Shown piece by piece: positions 28,059 through 37,566 of a stretch of DNA of 64,000 nt. Position numbers and translations under genes: made by a program. Source of the DNA: an uncultured Pelagibacteraceae bacterium (lineage in GTDB: Bacteria > Pseudomonadota > Alphaproteobacteria > Pelagibacterales > Pelagibacteraceae). Position 1 is the stretch's first letter; every line of letters starts with the position of its first letter. The notes below the pieces were generated by a model. It saw only the letters and a program-made list of their open reading frames with translations, had not been told where the DNA came from and made no database searches. The DNA is taken from the NCBI GenBank assembly GCA_902546085.1, contig CACCIO010000004.1, positions 1 to 64,000 of the forward strand. The letters run 5' to 3'.

Positions 28059-29306
28059 ATGAAAGAACAATTACACAAAGACTTTAATAATAGTATAAAA
28101 AATTTAAGTTTATCTCAAAAAGATATTGAAATAAAAAAATTTTGTTTAGATAATTTTATAGATAAAGGTTTTCCAAACAAAAAAGAAGAAGATTGGAAAT
28201 TTTCAGATCTTAATCAAATAATAAAAAATAATATTGGAGAACTTAGTTTTTTTAATGATTACGCGTCTACTAATAAAGTTGATACATCTGTATTTGTAGA
28301 TGGATTAGAGCACAATAAAATAGTTTTTATAAATGGTAGAATCGAAAAAATTGATTTTGAATACGAAAAAAAAAATCAAATAGAAATAATTGATCAATCA
28401 GAAACTATAAATGAATTTAAAAATAGTAATTCATTATCAGACTTGAACAATGCTTTTACAAGTAAATGTTTTAAAATATTGGTAAAAAAAGGTTATCAAT
28501 TAGTAAAACCACTTATTATCTATCATACAACAAATACAAAAATTTGGTCTAAAAATATTAATTTACGACTTAATTTTGAACTAGATAAAGATAGTTCATT
28601 GAGATTAATTGATTTATTTAATGATACATCTGAAAAAAATTTTTTAAATATTTTTTATAACTTTGAATTAAAAGAAAATTCAGTTTTAAAAAACTATAAA
28701 ATAGATAAGTTTGAGAATAAAAATATTAAATATTCCTTTAATAATATTGATCAAGATAAAAATAGTATTTCTGAAACATTCATTTTATCTTCTGGATCAA
28801 ATTTTTCTAAAAATGAGATAAATTGTAATTTAAATGGAGTTTATGCATCAGCTTTTATGAATGGTGTTTTTTCATTAAATAATGACAAACATCATGAAAT
28901 CAGATCAATAATAAATCATCAAAATGAAAATACAAAAAGTTATCAACTGATTAAAAGTGTTTTAGATGAAAGTTCTAAAGCAGTGTATCAAGGAAAAATA
29001 TTTGTAAATTCAGATGCTCAGAAAACAGATGGATACCAATTGAGTAAAGCAATATTGTTAAATAAAGAATCTGAGTTCAATGCAAAGCCAGAACTAGAAA
29101 TTTATGCTGATGACGTTAAGTGTTCGCATGGTTCAGCTTCAGGTAGTTTAAATGAAGATTCTATATTTTATTTAATGTCTAGAGGTTTGAGTTATCAGCA
29201 ATCAAGAGAGCTATTAATCAATGGTTTTCTGCTTGATGTTGTGGAAAAAATTACTGACCCAGAAATAAAAAACTTAATAAAAAATATGATTGGTATTAAA
29301 GAATGA
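28059..29306 (+). CDS. sufD: Fe-S cluster assembly protein SufD
   Basis: SufB paralogue that forms the SufBC2D complex and is required for iron acquisition in the scaffold. The 415-aa protein has a divergent N-terminus (NKKEEDWKFSDL) and a conserved C-terminal beta-helix end: AVYQGKIFVNSDAQKTDGYQ, DDVKCSHGSASGSLNEDSIFY and SYQQSRELLINGF. The conserved Cys-His pair near 360 is present. It overlaps sufS by 4 nt. Confidence 0.94.
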   Translation: MKEQLHKDFNNSIKNLSLSQKDIEIKKFCLDNFIDKGFPNKKEEDWKFSDLNQIIKNNIGELSFFNDYASTNKVDTSVFVDGLEHNKIVFINGRIEKIDFEYEKKNQIEIIDQSETINEFKNSNSLSDLNNAFTSKCFKILVKKGYQLVKPLIIYHTTNTKIWSKNINLRLNFELDKDSSLRLIDLFNDTSEKNFLNIFYNFELKENSVLKNYKIDKFENKNIKYSFNNIDQDKNSISETFILSSGSNFSKNEINCNLNGVYASAFMNGVFSLNNDKHHEIRSIINHQNENTKSYQLIKSVLDESSKAVYQGKIFVNSDAQKTDGYQLSKAILLNKESEFNAKPELEIYADDVKCSHGSASGSLNEDSIFYLMSRGLSYQQSRELLINGFLLDVVEKITDPEIKNLIKNMIGIKE

Positions 29307-30520
29307 ATATAGATTTGATTAAAAAAGAATTTCCTATTTTTGATGAAAAAATTCAGAATAATGATCTAGTTTATTTAGATAGTGCAAACTCATCTCAAAA
29401 ACCTAAGATAGTTGTAGATAGAATTAATGAATTTTATACCAAACAATTTTCAAATGTTGGTAGAAGTGTCCATTATCTTGCAGTTGCAGCTACTAATTTA
29501 TATGAAAATACGAGAACTTCTGTTCAAAAATATATTAATGCTAAAGACAAAAATGAAATTGTTTTTACAAAGGGTGCTACTGAAGCATTAAATTTAGTTG
29601 CTAATACATTAGGTCAAAGTTATTTAATGGAAGGTGACGAAATTTTGATTACAGAACTCGAGCATCATTCAAATTATGTTCCATGGCATTTCTTAAGAAA
29701 ATCAAAAAATATAAAAATTAATTTTGCTGAAATAAATGAAGAGGGTGAAATAACTCTTGAAGAAATAGAAAATAAAATAACCCCAAAAACTAAGTTAATT
29801 TCAATTACTCATTTGTCAAATGTAACAGGTGCAATTCTACCAGTAAAAGAAATTGCCCAGCTTGCACATTCAAAAGGTATAATTGTTGTGGTCGATGGAT
29901 GTCAAGGAGCACCACATTTAAAACTAGATATGCAAGATTTAGATTGTGACTTCTATGCAATTTCATGTCACAAAATGTATGGACCTACAGGTTTAGGAGT
30001 TCTATACGGTAAAAAAAAATGGTTAGAAGAATTACCTCCATATCAAGGTGGTGGAGGAATGATAAATGAAGTTAAAAAAGATAGAATTTCATATGGTGAA
30101 TTGCCTAACAAGTATGAAGCAGGGACTATGGCTACAGCACAAGTAATTGCATTTGACCAATCAATAAAATTTTTAGAGAGTATTGGTATCGAAAATGTAA
30201 TGAAACACGAAGCAGACTTAGTAGAATACGGACAAGAGTTATTGCAAAAAAATAACTCAGTTAAACTTATTGGAAATCCAAAAAATAAAGGAGGAGTTTT
30301 ATCATTCACTATAGAAGGAGTTCACCCTCATGATATTGCAACTATCTTGGATGAAGACGGGGTTGCGATAAGAGCAGGACATCATTGTTGTCAAATTTTA
30401 CATGACAAATTAAATATCCCAGCAAGCGCTCGAGCATCAGTTGGTGTTTATAATACTAAAGAAGATCTAGATCAGTTAAACCGGTCAATAAACAATTGTA
30501 AAAAAATATTTAACTTATAA
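29303..30520 (+). CDS. sufS: Cysteine desulfurase SufS
   Basis: PLP enzyme mobilising sulfur from L-cysteine for the Suf scaffold. The 405-aa group II desulfurase has DSANSSQKPKIVVDRI near the start, TEALNLVANTLG (~100), ELEHHSNYVPW, the PLP lysine in ISCHKMYGPTGLGVLYG (~225) and the catalytic cysteine in RAGHHCCQ (~362). It overlaps sufU by 1 nt. Confidence 0.97.
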   Translation: MNIDLIKKEFPIFDEKIQNNDLVYLDSANSSQKPKIVVDRINEFYTKQFSNVGRSVHYLAVAATNLYENTRTSVQKYINAKDKNEIVFTKGATEALNLVANTLGQSYLMEGDEILITELEHHSNYVPWHFLRKSKNIKINFAEINEEGEITLEEIENKITPKTKLISITHLSNVTGAILPVKEIAQLAHSKGIIVVVDGCQGAPHLKLDMQDLDCDFYAISCHKMYGPTGLGVLYGKKKWLEELPPYQGGGGMINEVKKDRISYGELPNKYEAGTMATAQVIAFDQSIKFLESIGIENVMKHEADLVEYGQELLQKNNSVKLIGNPKNKGGVLSFTIEGVHPHDIATILDEDGVAIRAGHHCCQILHDKLNIPASARASVGVYNTKEDLDQLNRSINNCKKIFNL

Positions 30521-30984
30521 TGAATTTAAAAGAGTTATATCAAGAAATTATATTGGAGCATGGTAAAAATCCAAGAAATCTTAGAAAGACAGAAGGTTTT
30601 AATAAAGATGCTAAAGGTAACAATCCTCTTTGTGGTGATAATGTTCATGTTTATTTAAAATTAAATGGACAAAAAATTGTAGAAGATGCATCTTTTGAGG
30701 GGAGTGGTTGTGCCATTTCAATGGCTTCAGCATCTATAATGACTGATTTGATTAAAGGAAAAAATGAGCATGAGGCTAAAGAAATAGTTGAGGATTTTTT
30801 AGGCATGATTAAAGAAAATCCTGAATTAAAATCTGAATATTTAAGCGAAGATGAAAAAACTAAACTCATGTGCTTATCTGGTGTTAAGCAATATCCAATG
30901 AGAGTTAAATGTGCAACCTTGTCTTGGCACACAATGGTTTCTGCTTTTGATGAAAAAACAGAAGAGGTAAATACAGAAAATTAA
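30520..30984 (+). CDS. sufU: SufU-type (IscU-like) sulfur-transfer protein
   Basis: The 154-aa IscU-fold protein carries three conserved cysteines: NPLCGDNV (~41), FEGSGCAISMASAS (~66) and RVKCATLSWHT (~128). The insertion before the last cysteine (GVKQYPMRVKC) is the SufU hallmark. SufU accepts persulfide sulfur from SufS; no sufE is present in the operon, so SufU probably takes that role. Confidence 0.9.
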   Translation: MNLKELYQEIILEHGKNPRNLRKTEGFNKDAKGNNPLCGDNVHVYLKLNGQKIVEDASFEGSGCAISMASASIMTDLIKGKNEHEAKEIVEDFLGMIKENPELKSEYLSEDEKTKLMCLSGVKQYPMRVKCATLSWHTMVSAFDEKTEEVNTEN

Positions 30985-30987
30985 ATT

Positions 30988-31287
30988 ATGTCAAAAAAAG
31001 AACAGATAATTGAAGAAATTAGAAAAATTTATGACCCAGAGTTACCCGTAAATATCTACGAATTAGGTTTGATTTATGATATTAAAGTAAAGGATGAAAA
31101 GTTTGCAATTATTAAAATGACTTTGACAACTCCAAATTGTCCAGTTGCAGAAAGTTTACCAAAAGAGGTTAAAGAGGGTGCAATGCAAGTCGAAGGTATT
31201 GAGGATGTTGATCTAGAGCTGGTTTGGGATCCGCCATGGAACAAAGATATGATGTCAGAAGCAGCAAAATTGGAATTGAATTTGTAA
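30988..31287 (+). CDS. sufT: SufT-like DUF59/MIP18-family protein
   Basis: The 99-aa protein is a single DUF59 domain: EEIRKIYDPELPVNIYELGL, then MTLTTPNCPVAESLP with the conserved cysteine, and LVWDPPWNKDMMSEAAK. SufT-type proteins act in Fe-S maturation or trafficking. Fixed position inside the suf operon supports this. Its stop TAA overlaps the sufA ATG by 1 nt. Confidence 0.92.
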   Translation: MSKKEQIIEEIRKIYDPELPVNIYELGLIYDIKVKDEKFAIIKMTLTTPNCPVAESLPKEVKEGAMQVEGIEDVDLELVWDPPWNKDMMSEAAKLELNL

Positions 31288-31622
31288 TGAACCCTATAAT
31301 TAAATTAAGTGATAACGCAGCATCAAGAATAAAAGAGATAATGGCAAATGCTGAAAAAGACTCTATCGGTGTTAGAGTATCAGTAAAATCTGGTGGTTGT
31401 GCAGGGATGTCATATGTAATGGAATACACAAAAGAATTGAATCCTAATGATGAGGTTATTGAGGATAAGGGTGTTAAAGTATTCGTTGACTCAGCTGCTA
31501 TTATGTATCTGCTTGGAACTGAAATGGATTATAAACAAGAGGAATTATCCTCGTCATTTGTATTTAATAATCCTAATGAAACTGAGAGATGTGGCTGCGG
31601 AGAGTCGTTTAAAACATCATAA
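31287..31622 (+). CDS. sufA: A-type Fe-S carrier (SufA/IscA)
   Basis: The 111-aa HesB/IscA-fold protein has the cluster cysteines in VKSGGCAGMSYVME (~33) and the C-terminal ERCGCGESF. The ORF track opens 63 nt earlier, inside sufT; the ATG at 31287 (MNPIIKLSDNAASRI) gives the family length and the common TAATG coupling. It closes the iscR-sufBCDSUTA operon. Confidence 0.93.
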   Translation: MNPIIKLSDNAASRIKEIMANAEKDSIGVRVSVKSGGCAGMSYVMEYTKELNPNDEVIEDKGVKVFVDSAAIMYLLGTEMDYKQEELSSSFVFNNPNETERCGCGESFKTS

Positions 31623-31642
31623 GTTCTATTATCCTAATATTT

Positions 31643-31673
31643 GCATATCTGAATTGCATTTTATGCATATCTA
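31643..31673 (+). repeat. Two direct TGCATATCT repeats, 22 bp apart
   Basis: TGCATATCT occurs at 31643-31651 and 31665-31673, offset by two helical turns, in the gap between sufA and the 56-aa ORF. The spacing suits a dimeric regulator or an extended promoter (a TATATA follows at ~31674). Regulator unknown. Confidence 0.4.
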
Positions 31674-31688
31674 GTATATAGATTCGTT

Positions 31689-31859
31689 ATGAATAAATTT
31701 GAGTTTAAAAATTTAGTTAAGAACCTAAAAGACTCTTTAAAAGAAAAGGCTTTCTTTAAAGATTTACGAAAAGAAGTTGAAACTGGTGCCAATGGTACCC
31801 AAGATTACGTCGTAAAAAAAGGTATTAACAAAAATACAATTGCAACAACAAAGCAGTAA
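31689..31859 (+). CDS. Small hypothetical protein, 56 aa
   Basis: This ORF is below the track's cutoff. It reads MNKFEFKNLVKNLKDSLKEK...GTQDYVVKKG...ATTKQ. It is basic, probably helical in the first 30 residues, with no signal or membrane segment. It fills most of the 245-bp space between sufA and the convergent glnA, and its stop lies 8 bp before the glnA stop. I do not recognise a family. Codon use looks like the neighbours, which favours a real gene, but this rests on position and length only. Confidence 0.5.
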   Translation: MNKFEFKNLVKNLKDSLKEKAFFKDLRKEVETGANGTQDYVVKKGINKNTIATTKQ

Positions 31860-31867
31860 CTAAATAT

Positions 31868-33274
31868 TTAGCAACTGTAATACATATCAAACTCAACTGG
31901 ATGAGGTGCGTGTTCAAATTTATGAATCTCCTCGAATTTTAAAGCGATATAAGCATCAATTTGATCATCAGTAAAGACACCACCTTGAGTTAAAAATTCT
32001 CTGTCTTTATCTAAACTTTCCATTGCTTCCCTTAGTGATCCGCATACAGTCGGAATAGATTTAACTTCCTCTGGTGGTAGTTCATATAAATCTTTGTCAA
32101 ATGATTCGCCTGGATGAATTTTATTTTTAATTCCATCTATTCCAGCCATTAACATTGCTGCAAAAGTTAAGTAAGGATTTCCTGATGCGTCTGGGAATCT
32201 AATTTCACATCTTGCGCCTTTTTTACTCAAAGTAATAGGGATCCTGCATGATGCTGATCTATTTCTAGCTGAGTAAGCTAGTAAGACTGGAGCTTCAAAA
32301 CCAGGAATTAATCTTTTATAGCTATTTGTAGTCGCATTTGAAAAAGCATTAATTGCTTTCGCATGTTTTAAAATTCCACCTATGTAATGTAAGGCTGTTT
32401 CCGACAAACCTGAATAAGCATCACCAGAAAATACTGGTGTATCACCTTTCCATATTGATTGATGAGTATGCATTCCAGAACCATTATCACCTGCAACTGG
32501 TTTAGGCATAAATGTTGCTGTTTTTCCAAATGAGTGAGTTACCATTTGAACAACGTATTTATATAATTGTACGTTATCAGCTTGATCAACTAAAGTTCCA
32601 AAATACATTCCTAATTCATGCTGACTTGGCGCAACTTCGTGGTGATGTTTTTCAACTTTTATCCCCACTTCTTTTAAGTTTTTTAAATATTCACTTCTCA
32701 TGTCTTGTTCACTATCTACAGGCGGAACAGGGAAGTATCCTCCCTTTACACCAGGTCTGTGACCCATGTTTCCATTTTCATATTCTTTACCAGAATTATA
32801 GGGACCTTCTTTACTGTCAAGAACAAAACCACACTCATTCATATCATTTTTAATTCTCACATCATCAAATACAAAAAACTCAGGCTCTGGACCAAAAAAT
32901 GCTTTATCACCAATTCCAGAAGCTTTTAAATATTCTTCAGCTTTTTTTGCTATACCTCTAGGATCTCTTTCATATGGTGTTTTTTTTATCGCATCAAGAA
33001 TATCACAAAACAAAACTAAAGTATTATGAGATGTAAAAGGATCCATAAACATTCTTGAAGTATCAGGTTTCAAAATCATGTCAGACTCATTAATTGCTTT
33101 CCATCCTGCAATAGAGGATCCATCAAAAAATACTCCTTCATTTAACATTCCCTCATCAACTACCGTTGAGTCCATAGTTAAATGCTGAAGTTTACCTCTT
33201 GGATCTGTAAATCTTAAATCTACAAATTCCGCATCTTTTTCTTTGATATATTTTAGAACGTTCGCTGCACTCAT
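31868..33274 (-). CDS. glnA: Glutamine synthetase type I
   Basis: Assimilates ammonium into glutamine (GSI dodecamer). The 468-aa protein has [17 protein letters not shown] (~50), [12 protein letters not shown] with metal-binding Glu, [13 protein letters not shown] (~265) and NRSASCRIP (~340). The adenylylation tyrosine motif DLYELPPEE is intact (~397), so control by GlnE-type adenylylation is possible. A good SD (AGAGGAGAC) precedes the start. The neighbouring nitrogen regulators (glnB, ntr) are not in the window. Confidence 0.97.
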   Translation of the reverse strand: MSAANVLKYIKEKDAEFVDLRFTDPRGKLQHLTMDSTVVDEGMLNEGVFFDGSSIAGWKAINESDMILKPDTSRMFMDPFTSHNTLVLFCDILDAIKKTPYERDPRGIAKKAEEYLKASGIGDKAFFGPEPEFFVFDDVRIKNDMNECGFVLDSKEGPYNSGKEYENGNMGHRPGVKGGYFPVPPVDSEQDMRSEYLKNLKEVGIKVEKHHHEVAPSQHELGMYFGTLVDQADNVQLYKYVVQMVTHSFGKTATFMPKPVAGDNGSGMHTHQSIWKGDTPVFSGDAYSGLSETALHYIGGILKHAKAINAFSNATTNSYKRLIPGFEAPVLLAYSARNRSASCRIPITLSKKGARCEIRFPDASGNPYLTFAAMLMAGIDGIKNKIHPGESFDKDLYELPPEEVKSIPTVCGSLREAMESLDKDREFLTQGGVFTDDQIDAYIALKFEEIHKFEHAPHPVEFDMYYSC

Positions 33275-33412
33275 TTTGTCTCCTCTATAATTTTGTTTGG
33301 CCTAATTAACAAAAAAATAATAGAAAATATTGCTTATTTAATAAATAACACCTATGCAATTTTCACATAAGTAGTGTAATTAATCAGTGAATTTTTTAAA
33401 GAAATTAAAACA

Positions 33413-33895
33413 ATGAATTCAATACTATTTAAAGAGCCGGTTAAAAGAGCAGAAAAAGCAATTAAAGAATTTAATCCTAATCTGAGAGTTATAGTTTTAG
33501 AGCAAACAGCAAGGACAGCGCAAGATGCTGCTACAGCTTTAGGTTGTAAAGTTGGAGCAATTGTAAAAAGCTTACTTTTCAAAGCAGGAGAAGAATTTAT
33601 TCTTTGTTTAGTTTCAGGAGACAAAAGATGTTCTTTGAATAAGTTAAAAAAAATCTTTAATGAAAAAGACGTTTCTATGGCTAATCCTGAAGATGTTAAA
33701 AAAGTTACAGGTTATACAATCGGGGGTGTTTCCCCAACAGGTCATTTGATAAAAATAAAAATATTTATTGATGAAAATTTAAAAAATTTTGACTCTATCT
33801 TTGCAGCAGCTGGACATCCTAATGCAGTTTTTAAAATAGATTTTGAAAGTTTAAAATCATTAACTTCAGGTGTAACAAAAGATATAACAGAATGA
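33413..33895 (+). CDS. YbaK/EbsC-family aminoacyl-tRNA deacylase-like protein
   Basis: The 160-aa single-domain protein matches the YbaK/ProX editing fold: ARTAQDAATALGCKVGAIVKSLLF with the conserved lysine (~45-50), LCLVSGDKRCSLNKL, KKVTGYTIGGVSPTGH and FAAAGHPNAVFKID. Such proteins hydrolyse mischarged aminoacyl-tRNAs in trans; tRNA specificity is unknown here. It overlaps the broken EamA permease gene by 4 nt. Confidence 0.88.
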   Translation: MNSILFKEPVKRAEKAIKEFNPNLRVIVLEQTARTAQDAATALGCKVGAIVKSLLFKAGEEFILCLVSGDKRCSLNKLKKIFNEKDVSMANPEDVKKVTGYTIGGVSPTGHLIKIKIFIDENLKNFDSIFAAAGHPNAVFKIDFESLKSLTSGVTKDITE

Positions 33896-34783
33896 GAAAA
33901 CCTAAGTTATTTGATTATTTGTTGTTGACTATATTGTCTTTAATATGGGCTTCAGCTTTTTTTAATATTAAAATTGCAACATATTCTTTTGGACCTATTA
34001 CAATAGGTTTTTTAAGATCTCTTTTAGGCGCTATGCCTGTTTTAATTTTATGCTTTTATAAAAATATTAAAATCGAAGCATTTTCAAAAGATTGGAAGTG
34101 GTTTGCAATTATAGGATTAGTAAACTTGGCTATACCATTTATGCTAATTTCATATGGAGTAAATTATGTGCAAAGTAACTTAGCAGCTATTTTAATGTCT
34201 ACAACACCTTTAAGCTCAACAGTTTTAGCTCACTTTTTTTTTTTAAAGGGAGAAAAATTTAATTTATTAAAAACAATAGGTTTATTGATAGGCTTTTCAG
34301 GAATAGTATTTTTATTTTCAGATAATTTTTTAATTAATGAAAATAATTTTATAGCTGCACTTTTAATTTTGCTTGGGTCTACTTGTTATGTGATAGGGGG
34401 AGTAATTACTTTAAAAATTAGTGACAAGCAAAATGAGAATGTTACAGGTTCCATATTAATTTGGTCAACAATTATACTTTTTTCCATTTACCGTAATTTT
34501 CGAGAAACCTTGGATGTTGAACCCTTCAACAGACTCAATTATATCGGTTATATATTTAGGAATATTTCCTACCGGCATAGCATGGTTATTGAGGTTCAGA
34601 ATTTTAAAGACAAATGGTCTAATATTTCATTCACAAGTTTCATACATAATACCAATTTTTGGAATTATTTTAGGATACATATTTTTAAATGAAATAATTA
34701 CCTCAAAAATTGTAGTTGCATTAATTGCAGTATTTATTGGAATATATTTAGCAAGAAAAGCAGATTATAAAAATGTTACTTAA
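33892..34783 (+). pseudogene. EamA/DMT-superfamily permease, split by a 1-nt frameshift
   Basis: The N-terminal part (33892 onward) encodes about six membrane segments of an EamA exporter (LTILSLIWASAFFNIKIA, SFGPITIGFLRSLLGAMPV). After IWSTIILF the frame is lost; the expected continuation (PFTVIFEKPWMLNPSTDS...YLGIFPTGIAWLLRF) is in another frame to 34783. Removing one T from the T6 run at 34478-34483 restores a ~296-aa, ten-segment protein. It may be a genuine recent mutation or a sequencing error. Substrate unknown. The restored 3' end overlaps the homocysteine methyltransferase gene by 8 nt. Confidence 0.87.
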
Positions 34784-35681
34784 TTTTTGCGATTGCTTCA
34801 ATATGTGAAGGATTTGTTTCACAGCATCCTCCAAGAATAGTTGCTCCAGCGTCTTTAAATTTTTTAGCAATTTCTTGAATTCTAGTTGGTGTCAAATCTT
34901 GTCTTTTTCCTAAAATTTCATTTGGATTAGATTTTTTACCTAAAAAAACTGTTGTATAACTTTGTTTTAGTTTAGTGGTAACAAAGCCATTCAATTTAAA
35001 ACCAAAAGGTATGTTTAAACTTCTTAATTCCTCTAAATTTTTCTCAAAATTTTCAGGAGAAACACATGACAACATCACTCCAAGAGCATTTTCATCAATT
35101 ATATTTTTTATATCTTTGATCTTTTCCCCACTTGGTAAAGTAGTTCCTTCAGATATATGTAATCCAACTAAATAAGGTTTTTTAAATTCTTTCACTGCAT
35201 CTATCCCACATTTAACCTCTTTAATACTACTCCAAACATCAAAGTAAAAAAAATCAACATATGGATTTAACGTCTTTGCCTGACTATGAAAGTTTTCAAT
35301 AATTTCAATTTTATCTCTATTATCTGCTTCATATGTTAAATTTTGAGGGGGTATACCGCCAGCAATATAAGTATTAGGAAAATTTTGTTTTGCAGCCTGG
35401 GCAATTTCACCAGCTTTTTGATTTAAATACTCAAATTTATCTAAAAGGCTATTCTCTTTTAAACGTTTTTGTCGTGTTGCAAAAGTTGTAGTGACAATAA
35501 CTTCTGCGCCTGCTTTTATGAAATCAACGTGGGTATCTAAAACAAGTTGATGATAATTTGCATCCAATATTGCATTAGCACTCCATAGTGTTGAATTTGG
35601 CTTCATCCCTCTTGCAAGTAATTCTTGACCCATTCCTCCATCTAATATTCTTATTTTTTTAAAAAAATCTTTGTTAATCAT
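34776..35681 (-). CDS. Homocysteine S-methyltransferase family protein
   Basis: The 301-aa zinc-dependent methyltransferase has ILDGGMGQELLARGM at the start, a Cys in GVMLSCVSPENF (~205) and the paired zinc cysteines in ILGGCCETNPSHI (~290). It would methylate homocysteine to methionine from a methyl donor such as S-methylmethionine or a betaine; the donor is not readable. SAR11 cells depend on reduced sulfur, so methionine salvage is plausible. Its start overlaps the upstream oxygenase stop by 1 nt. Confidence 0.88.
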   Translation of the reverse strand: MINKDFFKKIRILDGGMGQELLARGMKPNSTLWSANAILDANYHQLVLDTHVDFIKAGAEVIVTTTFATRQKRLKENSLLDKFEYLNQKAGEIAQAAKQNFPNTYIAGGIPPQNLTYEADNRDKIEIIENFHSQAKTLNPYVDFFYFDVWSSIKEVKCGIDAVKEFKKPYLVGLHISEGTTLPSGEKIKDIKNIIDENALGVMLSCVSPENFEKNLEELRSLNIPFGFKLNGFVTTKLKQSYTTVFLGKKSNPNEILGKRQDLTPTRIQEIAKKFKDAGATILGGCCETNPSHIEAIAKIK

Positions 35682-36271
35682 TATTTTTTAAAAATGATTT
35701 TTGCATTAAAAGAAAAAGATCTTCTTTCAGAATTAATATTAAAAGGATATGCAGTATGCATTAAATAGTTTGGAAAAATTAGTAAGTCTCGTTCTTTAGG
35801 CTCAATATTGAAAATGCTTCTGCTCAAAAAACCTCTTTGTCCATTTATAAAATCAATTGTGCCATTAGTCTTATCTTTTTTATTTTTTAAAAGTTTGTTT
35901 TTAGTCATATTTTTTGGGATTTTTAAATATCCTACGCCAGATAAATCTCCCTCATGATAATGAATAGGATTATATTCATTTTTAAATTGGCTAACTACCC
36001 ATAAATTTAATATTTTTATATCTTTAACTTTTTTAATTTTTTCATTTTTAAGAAAATCTTTGATATTTTTTTTTATTTCTCTTTCTAAATTTTTTTTTAT
36101 AAAATTATTTGAAATTTTAATCTCTTTTTTAATTTGACTAGCTAGTTTGGAGCTATAATCGTTCTTTTTTGTTAAATCTTTATTGTCAATTTCTTTATTT
36201 AAGATATCTAAAAATTTCTTTGAAATTTTTGTTTTTCCTATAGATGGACCAAAAGGCTTAATATTTTTCAT
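35681..36271 (-). CDS. Putative 2OG-Fe(II) oxygenase
   Basis: The 196-aa protein has a Lys-rich N-terminus and a double-stranded beta-helix C-domain: LWVVSQFKNEYNPIHYHEGDLSGVGYL (read in parts), with a His-x-Glu/Asp-type pair, and a distal LIFPNYLMHTAYPF with the second His, then ERRSFSFNAKI with the 2OG-binding Arg. This matches the small putative 2OG-Fe(II) oxygenase family common in marine bacteria and phages. Substrate unknown. It is translationally coupled to the homocysteine methyltransferase. Confidence 0.72.
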   Translation of the reverse strand: MKNIKPFGPSIGKTKISKKFLDILNKEIDNKDLTKKNDYSSKLASQIKKEIKISNNFIKKNLEREIKKNIKDFLKNEKIKKVKDIKILNLWVVSQFKNEYNPIHYHEGDLSGVGYLKIPKNMTKNKLLKNKKDKTNGTIDFINGQRGFLSRSIFNIEPKERDLLIFPNYLMHTAYPFNINSERRSFSFNAKIIFKK

Positions 36272-36308
36272 AATTCTCTAAATATCTTAAAAGCAAATTT
36301 ATTCAATA

Positions 36309-37055
36309 TTAAGCTATAAGTTTAATTCCTATTCTTATTGCGACAAAAATAACAAGAAAAGAAGTTAGTAGAGCTAATATTTTGTTTGGAAGAAATTTAA
36401 TGTTTAATACGCTACCAATTTGTCCTCCAACAAGTACCGATAAAAATAATGGCCAATAGATAATTACCTGATCTAAAATCTGATCTTTTGTTAGCTGTCC
36501 AGCTATTCCAAAGATAGAATTGATTAATATAAATAAAGATGCACTACTGGTAATATGTCTAGGATATCCAGCTTTCATTAAAAATAGAAGGGGGCTTAAA
36601 AAAATTCCTCCACCAATTCCTACTATACCTGAAATAAAGCCAATTATTGATCCAATAGAAATTGATATTAATTTTGGTATTTGGTTAATTTTAATTTTTT
36701 CTTCACTAAAAGATTTACTCTCAATTAGTAAAAAAATGCCTGCAACAAATAAAACACAAAATAATAAAATCTCAAATAAACTTTTTTCAATTGTTATTGA
36801 TCCTCCAATAAATGCAAAAGGAATTGAGCCAATTAAATATGGAAAAAGTAAATTAAAGTTTATATTTTTAGATCTTAAAAAATTGATAGAATTACCAGAT
36901 ACAACAATAATATTACATACAAGAGCTATAACGGGAAATATTGTGTAAGGTACACCCCAAATTAAAAGTATTGCAAGATATGTTGAGCCTCCCCCAAAAC
37001 CAACACTTGAGTATATTAATGCAGTTACAAAGAAAAGAATTGATAATATAATCAT
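36309..37055 (-). CDS. TauE/SafE-family permease (sulfite/organosulfonate exporter type)
   Basis: The 248-aa membrane protein has about eight hydrophobic segments and the repeated family motifs SSVGFGGGSTYLAIL (~20) and GFISGIVGIGGGIFLSPLL (~140). Family members export sulfite, sulfoacetate or other small anions. It is 9 bp from the divergent moaB. With methionine sulfoxide and homocysteine genes nearby, a sulfur role is attractive but unproved. Confidence 0.88.
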   Translation of the reverse strand: MIILSILFFVTALIYSSVGFGGGSTYLAILLIWGVPYTIFPVIALVCNIIVVSGNSINFLRSKNINFNLLFPYLIGSIPFAFIGGSITIEKSLFEILLFCVLFVAGIFLLIESKSFSEEKIKINQIPKLISISIGSIIGFISGIVGIGGGIFLSPLLFLMKAGYPRHITSSASLFILINSIFGIAGQLTKDQILDQVIIYWPLFLSVLVGGQIGSVLNIKFLPNKILALLTSFLVIFVAIRIGIKLIA

Positions 37056-37064
37056 TTATAAATT

Positions 37065-37566
37065 ATGGATGTCAATATAGCTTTATTAACTGTAACAGAT
37101 ACAAGAACTTTTGATAATGATAAATCAGGCGCAATCCTGGTTGAAAGAATTAAAGAGGCTAAGCATAAATTGATCGATAGAAAAATTTGTAAAGATAATA
37201 AAGAGGATATTGTTAAAATTTTAAAAGAATGGACAAATCAAAAAAAATATAGATGTCATAATCACTACTGGAGGAACAGGTCTAACTGGGAGAGATATAA
37301 CTCCTGAAGCAGTAAATGAAATTGCAGATAAACATATACCCGGATTTGGAGAGGTTTTTAGAACAATAAGTCTAAAAACAGTTGGAACTTCATCTATACA
37401 ATCCAGGGCGTGCGCTGCATTATCAAATGGCAAATATATATTTGCATTACCTGGTTCATCAGGAGGAGTGACTGATGCATGGGATGGAATTTTGAAACAT
37501 CAATTAGATGTTAATCACAAACCTTGTAATTTTGTTGAGTTGTTTCCTAGATTAAAAGAAAAATAA
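37065..37566 (+). pseudogene. moaB: Molybdenum cofactor protein MoaB, split by a 1-nt frameshift
   Basis: The first frame gives NIALLTVTDTRTFDNDKSGAIL (MoaB/Mog fold) to residue ~60. The catalytic region follows in the next frame: DVIITTGGTGLTGRDITPEA, then ALPGSSGGVTDAW and a final PRLKEK ending at 37566. Removing one A from the A8 run at 37240-37247 restores a ~166-aa protein. MoaB/MogA adenylylates molybdopterin for metal insertion, fitting the adjacent moa-msr operon. Either a sequencing error or a very recent lesion. Confidence 0.88.

Noticed and set aside
31224-31286. Upstream extension of the sufA ORF
   Set aside because: Lies in another frame of sufT; the TAATG-coupled ATG at 31287 starts the A-type carrier fold.
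32512-32929. ORFs on the plus strand inside glnA (32512-32853, 32705-32929)
   Set aside because: Shadows of the highly conserved glnA reading frame with no family features.
35682-36308. Possible SAM-type riboswitch ahead of the homocysteine methyltransferase
   Set aside because: SAR11 methionine genes can carry SAM riboswitches, but here the gene starts inside the stop of the upstream oxygenase gene and only a short gap precedes that gene; no riboswitch-like structure was recognised.
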